DNA from: CAIZGX01 sp964430305
GTDB lineage: Bacteria; Bacteroidota; Bacteroidia; Flavobacteriales_D; Sanyastnellaceae
Length of the DNA: 64,000 nt
Assembly: GCA_964430305.1 (NCBI GenBank)
Contig: CAYSEX010000002.1
Location: 1-64,000, forward strand
Direction of reading: 5' to 3'
Both the position numbers and the translations under genes were made by a program. Each line of letters starts with the position of its first letter. Position 1 is the stretch's first letter. The notes under the pieces were generated by a model. That model made no database searches, was not told the DNA's origin, and saw only the letters and a list, made by a program, of their open reading frames with translations. Of this stretch, positions 1-9,667 are shown piece by piece.

Positions 1-3000
1 CCATTGCAGGATGTACCAACCCAAGCGCATGTAATTATGATGCTGCAGCAACTACCGATAATGGTTCATGTACGTTTGCAGTAGACTATTTCGTAGATGC
101 AGATGGCGATGGATTCGGTGGACAGAGTGGAACTGTTACAACTCAAGATTACGGTTACGGTCAATATGTGAATTCAACCTTCACCGAAAACCATATCGAT
201 ATTGTTTTCCCTCAAACTATGAATAATTTGACCAGCTTTACTGTTTCTGTAACAAATGATGCTGGGATCTCTACCAATTGGTTTTATTTCCATGATGCAG
301 CTGGTAATAATGTAGCGTCTGTAGAATTTATGCCTCAATATGGTGGAACCATTAATACTACTTATACTTTCCCAACTCCACTGAACGGAATCACAGATGT
401 TTCTGTTTATTCTTGGTGGAATGGAATTTATTTGAATGATGTGACATTTACCTCCACAATTGATGCTACTATTACTGCATGTACGCAACCAGCCGGTTAT
501 GTTACAAACAATACTGATTGTAATGATGGTAACAATGCCATTAATCCGAATGCTACCGAAATCTGCGGAAACGGTTTTGATGATGATTGCGATGGAACAA
601 CCGATGAAGTACCTGGTGACCCAACAGCGTGGGGACAAGGTGAATGGCTAGCAAACGTGTACAATGGTGTTTATTTCGAAAACTATCAGGGGTATTATGT
701 TCGTCAAGGTAATGGTTACAATACTGAAAGTGACTTTACATGGGGTGGAACTCCTTCGGATGCCGCTGGCTATGTAGGTTGTTCAGTTCCCGGTGATTTC
801 CACTCCGTTAAATACAGAAGACAAGGATTCCCAGCATCAATCTATCCGTATGCGATTACTGTTCCTTCTTGGGATGATGATGTATATGTTTATGTTGACG
901 GTAACTTGGTATGGTCTACAGGATGTTGTGGAAATGGTATGAATAACAATATAGTTTGGACTGGAAACTTGACCGAAACTTCTACAGTTGAAGTATCATT
1001 TGGTGAGTACGGTGGAGCTTCGTTCTTGTCGTTCATTGTTGAACCACAGTACCCATTGAGTATTACCGGTTCAACTGCAATTTCAAACTATGCATGTTAT
1101 GGCTTCAATTACTATGCACAAGTAACTCAAAGCTACGGTGTAGATCCAAGTACAATGACGTACAACGTAACAAGTGCCAATGGATTAATAGATGTAGCAG
1201 CAATTACTCCAACATTCAACGGTTCCGAGGTTATTTTTAATTTCTCTCCAAACAGTATTGTTGGTGAAGATATTATTACAATTGCAGTTGCAGATAACAT
1301 GGGATTTGCAGACACATTGGTAGTGAATGTGAACTTGACTGAGTGTCCACCGCCGTTACAAGTATTCGGTAATACTGAGATTAACGTTGATGCATGTACA
1401 GACTTTAACATTTTTGTTGGTGCCTCTAGCGCATTAGGATACGATGCTAACAGTTTGACTTATGTGACAACTTTCTCCGATGAGACCTATGTACAATCTA
1501 CAAACCCAAATTATATTGATCTGTGGGGAAATGAAGCTTATATTTATTTCAACGCAAGCGGTCAAATGGGTTCCACAATTGCAACAACGGTAGTTACTGA
1601 TCCGTTAGGAAATTCTGATACGTTGGTTACTCTTGTGAATTTTGGAATATGTTCACCAGTCATGGGATCGAATTATGCTGACATTATTAGTTGCGGTGAT
1701 TCGGTAGTAACTTTGAATTTCACTTATGCGTTTAATGTGCCTGGTGTGAGCCAAAGTGTTGGATCAATTTCTTCTTCAAACACCAATGCTGTGCCAAACG
1801 AAAACATTGTTTTTGTCTCTGCTGAACCAACTACAGTATTCAACAATGGAATTACTTATTACGGTACAACCTATACCTATGAGGTAACTTTTGCGAATTT
1901 GGGTCAATGGACTGAGATCAATGGATACATGCAGGATGATTATAATTTTAACAACAACTTTTGGTATTCAATGGAATCGGTCATCGACGATTCAGCTCCT
2001 CAATTGAGTGCAGATTTTGCAACCATTGACATTACATTGCCTTCTGGTGTTTGTGATACAATAATCTCATGGGATGAACTAGTGAATCCTGTAAATGCTT
2101 TTGGTACAAACTCAACATATATCACAAATCAACATGCCGGTACGTTCTACGCTGCTATCAATGGAGGTAGTGGTCTTACTACTTTGGGTGTTGATGGAAA
2201 TTCAGGTGCAGATTGCAGCAATGGTTATGTAGCTGATGGACACTTCACCATTTCAACTGCAGACGGTTCTTCATTTGAAGTTTATTATTCTAATACTTTA
2301 AATACTTATGATCCATCATTGTATCAGATGTGGTTTGTTCCAGTAACAGAAACAGCAGTTACAACGAATATTGATTATGCGATTTGCGACCATACTTTTA
2401 TTTTAGAGAATTTGTCGGGAGCACCACAGTCTTATTTCTATTATTTATTTGCTTCTCAAATTAATACTGTATACGGTGAAACTGTACTTCAGAGTGTTGC
2501 ACAAGAAGTAGCCAACAATTTCAGTGGATATATGAGTACGCCAAACGGAACGTTTGATTTGACTGGATTAAGTGCAAGTATGTCTGGTGTAGTAAATTCT
2601 GTCAATTCTACCATTTTGAATGATGGAAACTACTATGCAATCAACAATGATTATGTTACTGATGACAATGGTTTTGATGTGGGAATAAGTGATGGTGGAA
2701 ATGACATTTATGACGGTGGTAATTACCTAACCACCAACTTCAATGACTACTACGGTAACGGAGAACAGGGTGGTGGAATTCCATATACCAATGGTGTCGT
2801 AGCAGTAGGAGGACCAATATCTAGTGATGCATTGTTCTCATTGTCCATAACTGAAGCGTGTGATTACACCATGACTTCAAGTATTGCCAATGGCTCCGCA
2901 ATTGGTGTTGGTACAACCGTTATTGATTTTGAAGCTACAGACAATTCAGGAAATATTACAACTTACTCCGTAACACTAAATGTTATTTCGGAGGGGATTG

Positions 3001-4613
3001 AAGTTTGTAATAACATAGATGACAATTGTAATTCACAGATTGATGAGGGATTAGCTTTCAATAACTACTACGCAGATGCTGATGGTGATGGCTACGGTGC
3101 TGGTAATGTTGTTTCTGCATGTTCACAGCCTGCTGGCTATGTAACAACCAACACAGACTGTAACGATGCTCTAGCTGCTGTTAATCCGAGTGTCACTGAG
3201 AACTGTTCAACTTCTTATGATGACAACTGTAACGGTGTTGCGAATGAAGGTTGTGTAACTAATCTTCCTGGTGAAAACCCAAGTAATGCCATTTCAGTTG
3301 CTACTTCAGTATGGCCAAACTGTTTCTCGAACGTAAACAGCACATTAGTAGGAATGTCTCCATCAGCCAATGCGCAAACTGTTTGTTTAACAGGAGAAGA
3401 CAAGTGGTATCAGTTTGTTGCTACAACTGAAGGTGTAAGCATCTTAGTTAACTCAACTCAAAATGATATCTTGATTGAACTTCAAACTGCAGCAGGTACT
3501 TTGGTAGCTCAAGAAAATGCAGTTGCTGGTTTAGGTACTGAAATCTTAAACTTCTACGGCTTAACTGCTGGTCAGGTGTATAAGGTTGGTATCCGTAACT
3601 ACGATAGCAGCTTAGGTATTGGTACATTCTCAGCATGCGTGCGTATGTTGAAACGTGGTGGATGTGACAGCGGTGTTAGCCCAAATTGGTCGAATACATT
3701 GAGCTTATGTCAAGTGTTTAAGGCAACTTGGCCAGGTTCAGGAAGCTCTGTTCGTTTTACCTTTACAGGTCTTACAGGAACAGGTGCTGGTAACGTATAT
3801 ACCAAAACTCAATCAGGGGCTTCTGCTGACCAATTAATTCTTGCGACAGTAACTCCAACCTTACCGTATGGTACCTTATACAATGTATTGATTACTAATA
3901 TCTATACATTACAAGATGGCGCTGGTAATAACGAGGTTATGGAAGTGCCAGCATTAACACCATGTACATTAAACACAATTGCAGAACCAGTAACTCAATT
4001 GCGCGCCTCTGATAATTGTTCATCGGGTCCACGCTTCCGATCTGCGGTAGTAGCTTCTTTGCCATGGGTTTGTGGAACGGTAAATTGGAGATGGGAGTTT
4101 GTTGAAGTAGATGGATCAAACAACCCTGTTGGACTTCCAATTTATCATTTGCGTAATGCAGCAAGTAACTACTTAAACTTAGGAACGGTTTCAGCCTTGC
4201 AATATGGTAAGACATACCGTGTTCGTACATGTCCTATTTTAACTTACACCGGAACCAACTACAACTGGGGACCTGCACAATATATGTGTATCATTGGTCA
4301 GTCAGGTATGGCACCAGAGGTACAGGTGAATAGAAACAATGATTTGGTAGATAATAGTGCGAATGTGAACATTTATCCAAACCCAACTAACGGATCAGAT
4401 ATCAACATTCAGTTGAGCAACATCACCTCTGAGAACGTACAAGTACGTGTATTGGATGCAATGGGTCGTGTAGTATTCGCAAACCGCTATGCAGTAGACG
4501 GAATGTTCACTACTAACATGACTTTCGATCGTCCGTTGGCGAATGGACTTTACATGATTGAAACAAGTTTCAACGGTGAAGTAATTACTCAGCGAATGAT
4601 GGTTCAGAAATAA
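1..4613 (+). CDS. Giant modular T9SS-exported surface protein (5' partial)
   Basis: The reading frame is already open at the left edge (first full codon at base 3), so the true start lies outside; the GTG at 168 is internal. Modules in order: a Cys repeat ending DNGSC (3-80), a D-rich DADGDGFG calcium-type loop, a MopE-like module (about 466-618, TDCND and DDDCDG), a PA14-like region (about 619-1050), two cadherin/Ig-like repeats (about 1055-1650), an undefined region, an HYR-like segment (about 2850-2990), a second MopE-like module (2999-3255), a roughly 350-residue module shared with the protein at 56202-59051 (3270-4318), and a type A T9SS C-terminal sorting domain with IYPNPT and a GLYMIETS strand. 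Probably exported across the outer membrane and attached to, or released from, the surface. Function unknown; adhesion is an inference from the modules. A strong terminator follows. Confidence 0.85.
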   Translation, partial: IAGCTNPSACNYDAAATTDNGSCTFAVDYFVDADGDGFGGQSGTVTTQDYGYGQYVNSTFTENHIDIVFPQTMNNLTSFTVSVTNDAGISTNWFYFHDAAGNNVASVEFMPQYGGTINTTYTFPTPLNGITDVSVYSWWNGIYLNDVTFTSTIDATITACTQPAGYVTNNTDCNDGNNAINPNATEICGNGFDDDCDGTTDEVPGDPTAWGQGEWLANVYNGVYFENYQGYYVRQGNGYNTESDFTWGGTPSDAAGYVGCSVPGDFHSVKYRRQGFPASIYPYAITVPSWDDDVYVYVDGNLVWSTGCCGNGMNNNIVWTGNLTETSTVEVSFGEYGGASFLSFIVEPQYPLSITGSTAISNYACYGFNYYAQVTQSYGVDPSTMTYNVTSANGLIDVAAITPTFNGSEVIFNFSPNSIVGEDIITIAVADNMGFADTLVVNVNLTECPPPLQVFGNTEINVDACTDFNIFVGASSALGYDANSLTYVTTFSDETYVQSTNPNYIDLWGNEAYIYFNASGQMGSTIATTVVTDPLGNSDTLVTLVNFGICSPVMGSNYADIISCGDSVVTLNFTYAFNVPGVSQSVGSISSSNTNAVPNENIVFVSAEPTTVFNNGITYYGTTYTYEVTFANLGQWTEINGYMQDDYNFNNNFWYSMESVIDDSAPQLSADFATIDITLPSGVCDTIISWDELVNPVNAFGTNSTYITNQHAGTFYAAINGGSGLTTLGVDGNSGADCSNGYVADGHFTISTADGSSFEVYYSNTLNTYDPSLYQMWFVPVTETAVTTNIDYAICDHTFILENLSGAPQSYFYYLFASQINTVYGETVLQSVAQEVANNFSGYMSTPNGTFDLTGLSASMSGVVNSVNSTILNDGNYYAINNDYVTDDNGFDVGISDGGNDIYDGGNYLTTNFNDYYGNGEQGGGIPYTNGVVAVGGPISSDALFSLSITEACDYTMTSSIANGSAIGVGTTVIDFEATDNSGNITTYSVTLNVISEGIEVCNNIDDNCNSQIDEGLAFNNYYADADGDGYGAGNVVSACSQPAGYVTTNTDCNDALAAVNPSVTENCSTSYDDNCNGVANEGCVTNLPGENPSNAISVATSVWPNCFSNVNSTLVGMSPSANAQTVCLTGEDKWYQFVATTEGVSILVNSTQNDILIELQTAAGTLVAQENAVAGLGTEILNFYGLTAGQVYKVGIRNYDSSLGIGTFSACVRMLKRGGCDSGVSPNWSNTLSLCQVFKATWPGSGSSVRFTFTGLTGTGAGNVYTKTQSGASADQLILATVTPTLPYGTLYNVLITNIYTLQDGAGNNEVMEVPALTPCTLNTIAEPVTQLRASDNCSSGPRFRSAVVASLPWVCGTVNWRWEFVEVDGSNNPVGLPIYHLRNAASNYLNLGTVSALQYGKTYRVRTCPILTYTGTNYNWGPAQYMCIIGQSGMAPEVQVNRNNDLVDNSANVNIYPNPTNGSDINIQLSNITSENVQVRVLDAMGRVVFANRYAVDGMFTTNMTFDRPLANGLYMIETSFNGEVITQRMMVQK

Positions 4614-4629
4614 AATATCATTGCATATT

Positions 4630-4659
4630 AAAAGGGGTGAAGAAATTCACCCCTTTTTT
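4630..4659. terminator. Bidirectional rho-independent terminator
   Basis: An 11-bp perfect stem (4631-4641 with 4646-4656) closes a GAAA tetraloop and is followed by a T run. It lies between the stop of the giant cargo gene and the stop of the convergent response regulator gene; the opposite strand also has a short T run after the stem, so it can serve both. Confidence 0.9.
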
Positions 4660-4676
4660 ATTTGCAGTTTAATGTT

Positions 4677-5306
4677 TTAGTTGTTGAGTCGATGTATCAT
4701 CTCAACCACATTGCGTACATTAAGTTTTTTGAAAATGTTTTGTCTGTGGGTTTTAACTGTAAGTTCACTCAAGAAAAGTTTTGTAGCTACTTCTTTGGTT
4801 TGATTTCCTTCAGAAAGTAATTGCGCTATTTGTTTTTCACGAGAGGTAAGTATGTGAAGTCCGCCTATCGATTTTGGTTGTGAAAATTGAATAGCTTGAT
4901 CAAAGTTTAATTTGTCTTGTATCGCATCAAGGATTGAAGCAAATAAAGCGTCAATACCACTGTGTTTTAAAATGTATCCATGAAAAAAACAGTCTTTTTC
5001 ATGTAACCCAATTTCCCAAGGCTGAAACATACTCAATGCTATTATTTTTAAGCCCGGATATTGAACATGTATGTCATACAGCAGTGGAAGAATTACCTTG
5101 CCATGCAAATTCAAATCGGTAACTAACACGTCAATATCTTTGAATTTTTCTCTATTTGTCCTAACCCCATTTTCATCAGTCATTCGCTCACAAATTAAAA
5201 ATTGTTCATTTATTCCCAACGCTGTTGAAACCCCCGAGGCGAAGAGAGGATGATCTTCGATGAGGGCGATTCGAATGGGTTTAGTTTTCACGGATTCGGT
5301 AAACAT
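4677..5306 (-). CDS. LuxR/NarL-family response regulator
   Basis: A 209-residue two-domain regulator. The N-terminal receiver domain has the acidic pair E17/D18, phosphoacceptor D64 (VTDLNL), S92 and K114, so all catalytic receiver positions are present. The C-terminal LuxR-type helix-turn-helix begins near LTSREKQ (about 153) and contains the recognition region SELTVKTHRQNIFKKL. It overlaps the end of the upstream kinase gene by 19 bp, which indicates co-transcription and a cognate pair. The target genes cannot be read from the sequence; the flanking T9SS cargo genes are candidates only by position. Confidence 0.92.
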   Translation of the reverse strand: MFTESVKTKPIRIALIEDHPLFASGVSTALGINEQFLICERMTDENGVRTNREKFKDIDVLVTDLNLHGKVILPLLYDIHVQYPGLKIIALSMFQPWEIGLHEKDCFFHGYILKHSGIDALFASILDAIQDKLNFDQAIQFSQPKSIGGLHILTSREKQIAQLLSEGNQTKEVATKLFLSELTVKTHRQNIFKKLNVRNVVEMIHRLNN

Positions 5307-7138
5307 ATGTTGATTTTAGTTTCATTTACTAAGTTAGAGTCTATTTGAATGACACCATTTTTTAATGATACAATTTCACTTAAATAATGCAGTCCCAGGC
5401 CTTTTGAGTTTGTACTAGTTTGAAATCCTTTACCGTTGTCTTCAACTATTATTTCAATTTGGTTATTCTCAATAAGAATCTGAATAATTGCTATTTCAGC
5501 ATTGGCATGTTTAATAACATTATGGCAGCACTCTTGAATAATTTGTAATACAATGAATTTATTTTCAGAAGAAAACAGTTTTGTATCACCTAGTATTTCC
5601 AATTGAAATTTAGTTTTTCCTATTTTGTTGAATTGATTTACAATGTTTGTCAGGACATAGTCAAGACCGAATTGTCTCAAAATTGTTGGAGAGTAACTGT
5701 GTGATATGTTTCTGATTTGATCGGCAATTTCCGATGCCCTTCTAAACACCTCGTTCTTGGTAACAATGTCAGGAAAAGTAGCTTTTGATTCTAGAACATA
5801 ACGCAAGGCAGATATATCAGCACCAACATTATCGTGTAATATTTGGCTTACGCGCTGCATTTCACGTTCCTTCATTTGCTCCAATCTTTTTCTATATTCA
5901 ATTTGATTTTTTATTAATTCAGCTTCAAGTAAAATGGCGTCTCGTTGCCTACTACTAAATCGTTTTACCACAATAATTCCCATCAAAAGGGTATCCACTC
6001 CATAAATAAATGGTATCTGATGTTGGGTAATGGTCACATCAGGCACAATACCATATTCGTACATACGGAAGAATAGATTACCAATTATGAAAAGAATAAC
6101 CGAAATCAAGGTTAAAGAAGACATCTGAACTTTTTTTGAGACACTAATAATTCCAATAATGAAAAGTAAGAGTATCATTCCCACTTGCGTTGCATGAGAA
6201 AATACAACCATATAATATTTGAATGAACCCATAAAGCCGGAGTAGTAATAAATCAAAGAAAAGATTACAACTCCGATATTGAAGTAAGTATATATTTTAA
6301 ATATAAAATACAACCTAGGACTAATTTTAGATGTTTGGAAAATACGTTGAATGAAATAGGAGTATAATATGACCGCCATTGCAGCACTTATTGGCCGCCA
6401 TATATCCGTATTCAATGGTTTCTCCCAACCAAAGAGTCTATTGAAAAGTGCAAAATCCGATGTAGTGTGGAATAGCATAAGAAGTAAAAAACCACCGTAA
6501 ACAAAATAGAGACGTTCTCTTACATAAAATGTGAGAATAATGGTCAGAAAAAAGATGATTCCAACTACGCCTAGAATTCCTCCATAGACCAATGATTCAC
6601 TTTGCACTCTTCGTGTGAACTGAAAATTGGTGTACTTGTGAATATTGCAAAGGAAAACTTCCTCACGTTTATCAATTGCCGCTATGAAATATTTCACGTT
6701 TACATTGGAAGGCACGTAATAGGCGAAAAAACTCACTTTTGCATCTCTATTCACAAACGGATGGTGGTCTCCGCTAATAGGCATCTCTTGAATAATAGAA
6801 TCGTTTTCACCTACCCACCAGACCTTTATTTCATTGATTTGAGAATTGGAAAAAGTGAAAACAGCTTTTTCATTGATGTCATAGATACTAACTGGGATTT
6901 TAATCCAAAAGGTTTGTTTAAGGTTGGATAACCTGTTGGGCGGATTGACTTGTTTATTTAAAGATTGAAAGGAAACTAAATTGAGTGGAGTTGAACCAAA
7001 TGCAAATTCAGTTCCCGCTGGAAATTCTTTTCGTTCACCATACTCATAATAATGCAGCTCTGATATTCCAAGGCAATTCAAACTAAATACACTAGTCATT
7101 ACAATTACTTGCAGAAAAGTATTTAGCATTCGGGTCAT
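5288..7138 (-). CDS. 7TMR-DISM sensor histidine kinase (HisKA_3/NarX-like)
   Basis: A 616-residue membrane kinase. It has an N-terminal signal segment (about 1-24), an extracytoplasmic beta-rich 7TMR-DISMED2-like region (about 28-165) and seven hydrophobic helices between about 180 and 392 (7TMR-DISM). A linker coiled coil leads to a HisKA_3-type dimerisation domain with phosphoacceptor H435 in ILHDNVGA. The ATPase domain has an N box at N540 (CCHNVIKHA), DNGKGF at 567-572 and GLGL at 580-583. Members of this architecture are known to sense extracellular carbohydrates or other small ligands; the ligand here is unknown. It is co-transcribed with the LuxR-type regulator, which overlaps its 3' end. 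A TAnnTTTG box sits 4 nt before the ATG. Confidence 0.92.
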   Translation of the reverse strand: MTRMLNTFLQVIVMTSVFSLNCLGISELHYYEYGERKEFPAGTEFAFGSTPLNLVSFQSLNKQVNPPNRLSNLKQTFWIKIPVSIYDINEKAVFTFSNSQINEIKVWWVGENDSIIQEMPISGDHHPFVNRDAKVSFFAYYVPSNVNVKYFIAAIDKREEVFLCNIHKYTNFQFTRRVQSESLVYGGILGVVGIIFFLTIILTFYVRERLYFVYGGFLLLMLFHTTSDFALFNRLFGWEKPLNTDIWRPISAAMAVILYSYFIQRIFQTSKISPRLYFIFKIYTYFNIGVVIFSLIYYYSGFMGSFKYYMVVFSHATQVGMILLLFIIGIISVSKKVQMSSLTLISVILFIIGNLFFRMYEYGIVPDVTITQHQIPFIYGVDTLLMGIIVVKRFSSRQRDAILLEAELIKNQIEYRKRLEQMKEREMQRVSQILHDNVGADISALRYVLESKATFPDIVTKNEVFRRASEIADQIRNISHSYSPTILRQFGLDYVLTNIVNQFNKIGKTKFQLEILGDTKLFSSENKFIVLQIIQECCHNVIKHANAEIAIIQILIENNQIEIIVEDNGKGFQTSTNSKGLGLHYLSEIVSLKNGVIQIDSNLVNETKINICLPNP

Positions 7139-7142
7139 AATT

Positions 7143-7150
7143 CAAATGTA
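7143..7150 (-). promoter_or_regulatory. -7 promoter box (TACATTTG) of the kinase/regulator operon
   Basis: Reading leftward, TACATTTG matches the Bacteroidota -7 consensus TAnnTTTG and ends only 4 nt before the ATG at 7138. No clear -33 TTTG lies at the expected 19-nt spacing. If used, the transcript would be leaderless or nearly so. Confidence 0.4.
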
Positions 7151-7229
7151 AGGTTTTGTGTAGATTTTTTCTCTCAATAATGAATCTAGATGGAACACAA
7201 ACATTGAATTGATGTAACTTCGATAAAAT

Positions 7230-8678
7230 TTGAAAAAGATGATAAAAATTTCTCTTACAATTACCACTGTATTTGTTTTCTTTTTTTCTGTTTTACGAAG
7301 TCAATCTGTTCTTGTCTGTGGTAGTCCGTTCGAAGCCATATGGTTAACAGATGTACAAACGAAAATTCAATCAACTGGTCAATTTGGTGTAGTAGATATA
7401 TTTAACACATCTTTCGCTACACCAACAGCTGAAAGTATGTATCCCTATGATGCAATTCTAGTTTTTACAGATGTACCGCCGGTTGATGCTATGACTTTTG
7501 GTAATAATCTCGCAAGTTATATTGATCAAGGTGGTGGAGTTGTGAATTGTGTATTTTCAATGTCAAGTGTTCCAATTATGGGAGCATTTGGAACTACTAA
7601 TTATGCTGTAGCAGAATACGCAAATGCTCAATCTCAAGATTTACTGCTAACACTTGGAACAATTTCAAATCCGAATCATCCCATTTTGAATGGTATTGTT
7701 TCTTTTGAAGGTGGAAGCTCAAGTTATCATTCTCCAGGAACGTTATTTGCACCAGGTTCGAATGTAGAGGCGTATTGGAGTAACGGTCAGTGGTTAGTCG
7801 CTACCCGCGAAAACGTAGGTTTAATGAACGCTCGCAGAGCGGATTTGAATTTCTACCCACCTTCATCAGATGCTCGTGTTGATTTCTGGAATTCTTCTAC
7901 AGATGGTGGACTACTAATGGCAAATGCTTTAACATGGGTGATGAGTAATAGTGTTTCGGGGTGCATGGATCCTTTTGCATGCAACTACAATAGCGCAGCA
8001 ACTGTTGATGATGGTTCTTGTAATTTCCCCTTTATTCAATGGTATGCAGATAATGATGCTGATGGTTATGGATCTTCCATTAATTCAATTTTCACATGTG
8101 ATTCTACTTCTCCTCTAGGATATGTATTGAATCAAACTGACTGTAATGATGCCGATTCAAATATAAATCCTGGCGCTACCGAAGTTTGCAATCAAATGGA
8201 TGATAACTGCAATAGCACAGTTGATGATGGTTTAATATTTAATAATTACTATTCAGATAATGATTTAGATGGATTTGGCGCGGGTTTACCAATTGGCTCA
8301 TGTTCCAATTTGGGCATTGGATATGTAATTGATAATTCAGATTGCAATGATGCGGATATGAATGTGAATCCCAATGCAACAGAAATTGGTGGAAACGGAA
8401 TAGACGAAAATTGCGATGGTCAAATAGATAATTCAGTGCTGGAGTTTCCGAACAACACCTGTATTATTTATCCCAACCCGACCAATCAATTCTTAAACAT
8501 AAAAGTGGAAAATTTGTATCTAGGAAAATACTTCGAAGTTTACAATGCTCTGGGAGACGAAGTCTTAAAGGGACAAATTCACGGTGCGCATATGGTTTTA
8601 GATGTAGCCTCGTTAACTGAAGGTGCTTACTTTTTCAAAATTGAACAAAAAACGAAGAGATTCATTATTCTCAGATAA
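7230..8678 (+). CDS. T9SS-exported protein with amidotransferase-like N-domain and MopE repeats
   Basis: 482 residues. A signal peptide (about 1-25, ending near VLRSQS) is followed by a Rossmann-like domain of about 220 residues resembling class I glutamine amidotransferase/ThuA folds (YDAILVFTD, YIDQGGGVVNC). No catalytic Cys-His pair is evident to me, so it may only bind. Next come one Cys repeat (GCMDPFACNYN to DDGSC, about 7960-8025) and two MopE-like modules (TDCNDADSNINPGATEVCN; DCNDADMNVNPNATEIG) with Asp-rich DNDADGYG loops likely to bind calcium. The C-terminus is a type A T9SS sorting domain (IIYPNPTN, ending FIILR). It shares repeats with the cargo genes at 1 and 56202. Function unknown; secreted or surface location is well supported. 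Confidence 0.85.
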   Translation: MKKMIKISLTITTVFVFFFSVLRSQSVLVCGSPFEAIWLTDVQTKIQSTGQFGVVDIFNTSFATPTAESMYPYDAILVFTDVPPVDAMTFGNNLASYIDQGGGVVNCVFSMSSVPIMGAFGTTNYAVAEYANAQSQDLLLTLGTISNPNHPILNGIVSFEGGSSSYHSPGTLFAPGSNVEAYWSNGQWLVATRENVGLMNARRADLNFYPPSSDARVDFWNSSTDGGLLMANALTWVMSNSVSGCMDPFACNYNSAATVDDGSCNFPFIQWYADNDADGYGSSINSIFTCDSTSPLGYVLNQTDCNDADSNINPGATEVCNQMDDNCNSTVDDGLIFNNYYSDNDLDGFGAGLPIGSCSNLGIGYVIDNSDCNDADMNVNPNATEIGGNGIDENCDGQIDNSVLEFPNNTCIIYPNPTNQFLNIKVENLYLGKYFEVYNALGDEVLKGQIHGAHMVLDVASLTEGAYFFKIEQKTKRFIILR

Positions 8679-8694
8679 AATGTGATTTAGAGCT

Positions 8695-8720
8695 AAAAAG
8701 AGGGCGTTAGCCCTTTTTTT
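8695..8720. terminator. Bidirectional rho-independent terminator
   Basis: A short G/C stem (GGGC 8702-8705 with GCCC 8710-8713, loop GTTA) is extended by A/T pairs, with a T8 run on the plus strand and T5 on the minus strand. It separates two convergent genes; the stop codon of the downstream minus-strand gene lies inside it. Confidence 0.85.
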
Positions 8721-9552
8721 ATTTCCCAAAATAAGCTTGAATATTCTCCGAAACTCCGTTTTTCCAAATCTCAAAGAAAAGTTCACCTGTACCATTATTT
8801 GAATTCGGTAATCCAAGATCTTCACCGGCTTTCACTTTCTTCCCTACACCCACTGACACGCTTTTCAAATTTTTGTACACAGTTATTAGCCCTTCTGCAT
8901 GTTGAATAAAAACACCGTTGCCATCAACAGGGGAGAAGGAAGTTTCAATAATTGTTCCGTCTAGAATACTCTTAACCGATTCGTTTGTACTGCATTTCCA
9001 ATTCACACGATTCGAATTTGAAATAAAAAAATACTCGCCATTTACCGGGGGTAACAGCAATGCACCATTCACCGAATGCGCTCTTCCTTGGTAAGGAATC
9101 AAACCTGTAGTTTGACTTAATTCAGCTCGGATTTTATTTTCAATTTCAGAAGTTTGATAATTTAAATCAACTTCAGAAAGCTTTGTTGTGTCTGTTAAGT
9201 TTGAGGAAGGTCCACTTCCTGAGAGAATGAGTTTTAAATCAGCGTAGTACTTCTGTTGCGATTGCATGACATGTGTTAGAGAGTCGGCTTTAAATCGAGC
9301 AATTCGGGCGTTTTCTCTCGATTCGTAAGAAGAGAAATCAGGAACCAATATCGTCCTTAATGGGGTAAAGGCAATCAAAGCATAAAACAATAGGGCGAAA
9401 ACCACAATGAAGCCACCAAACATGACAATCACATTCATTGGCGTAAGACTGTATGAAAACTTCTCCTCGAACGTATTTTCATTTAAAACGATTAAGCGAA
9501 AAGGCTTCTTCAGTTTCTTGAGTATCCGTCTTTTTTTTCTTTTACGTTCCAT
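8719..9552 (-). CDS. Inner-membrane protein with degenerate M23/LytM domain
   Basis: 277 residues: a very basic cytoplasmic start (KRKKRR), one transmembrane helix (about 40-65), a helical linker, and a C-terminal LytM/peptidase M23-like beta domain (GVFIQHAEGLITVYKNL then VGVGKKVKAGEDLG). The zinc ligands of active M23 enzymes are missing: the HxxxD region is replaced around NRVNWKCS, the YAHL His by YKNL, and the HxH by ELFFE. It is therefore probably a non-catalytic peptidoglycan-binding or hydrolase-activating protein, like EnvC-type factors. It diverges from sprE; bactofilin genes are often linked to M23 genes, and the bactofilin gene here lies just past sprE, so this may be a bactofilin-associated wall factor (inference). 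Confidence 0.85.
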   Translation of the reverse strand: MERKRKKRRILKKLKKPFRLIVLNENTFEEKFSYSLTPMNVIVMFGGFIVVFALLFYALIAFTPLRTILVPDFSSYESRENARIARFKADSLTHVMQSQQKYYADLKLILSGSGPSSNLTDTTKLSEVDLNYQTSEIENKIRAELSQTTGLIPYQGRAHSVNGALLLPPVNGEYFFISNSNRVNWKCSTNESVKSILDGTIIETSFSPVDGNGVFIQHAEGLITVYKNLKSVSVGVGKKVKAGEDLGLPNSNNGTGELFFEIWKNGVSENIQAYFGK

Positions 9553-9667
9553 TTTTCGTTCTAAAAGTAAGAAGTTTCAACGGAAATTAGAATTAATGCA
9601 ATAAATTCGCTGAGCTTCGTTGTTATTGCGCCGCATGAATGAAAATTTGCTAATCCTGAAAAGAAAT

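Noticed and set aside
168..170. GTG at 168 as start of the first gene
   Set aside because: The same frame is open to the window edge and encodes a recognisable Cys repeat and Asp-rich loop upstream, so the gene is 5'-truncated by the window.
174..638. Antisense open frame of about 154 codons at the left edge
   Set aside because: It opposes the modular cargo gene, whose frame has clear MopE and Cys repeats; the antisense peptide has no recognisable features.
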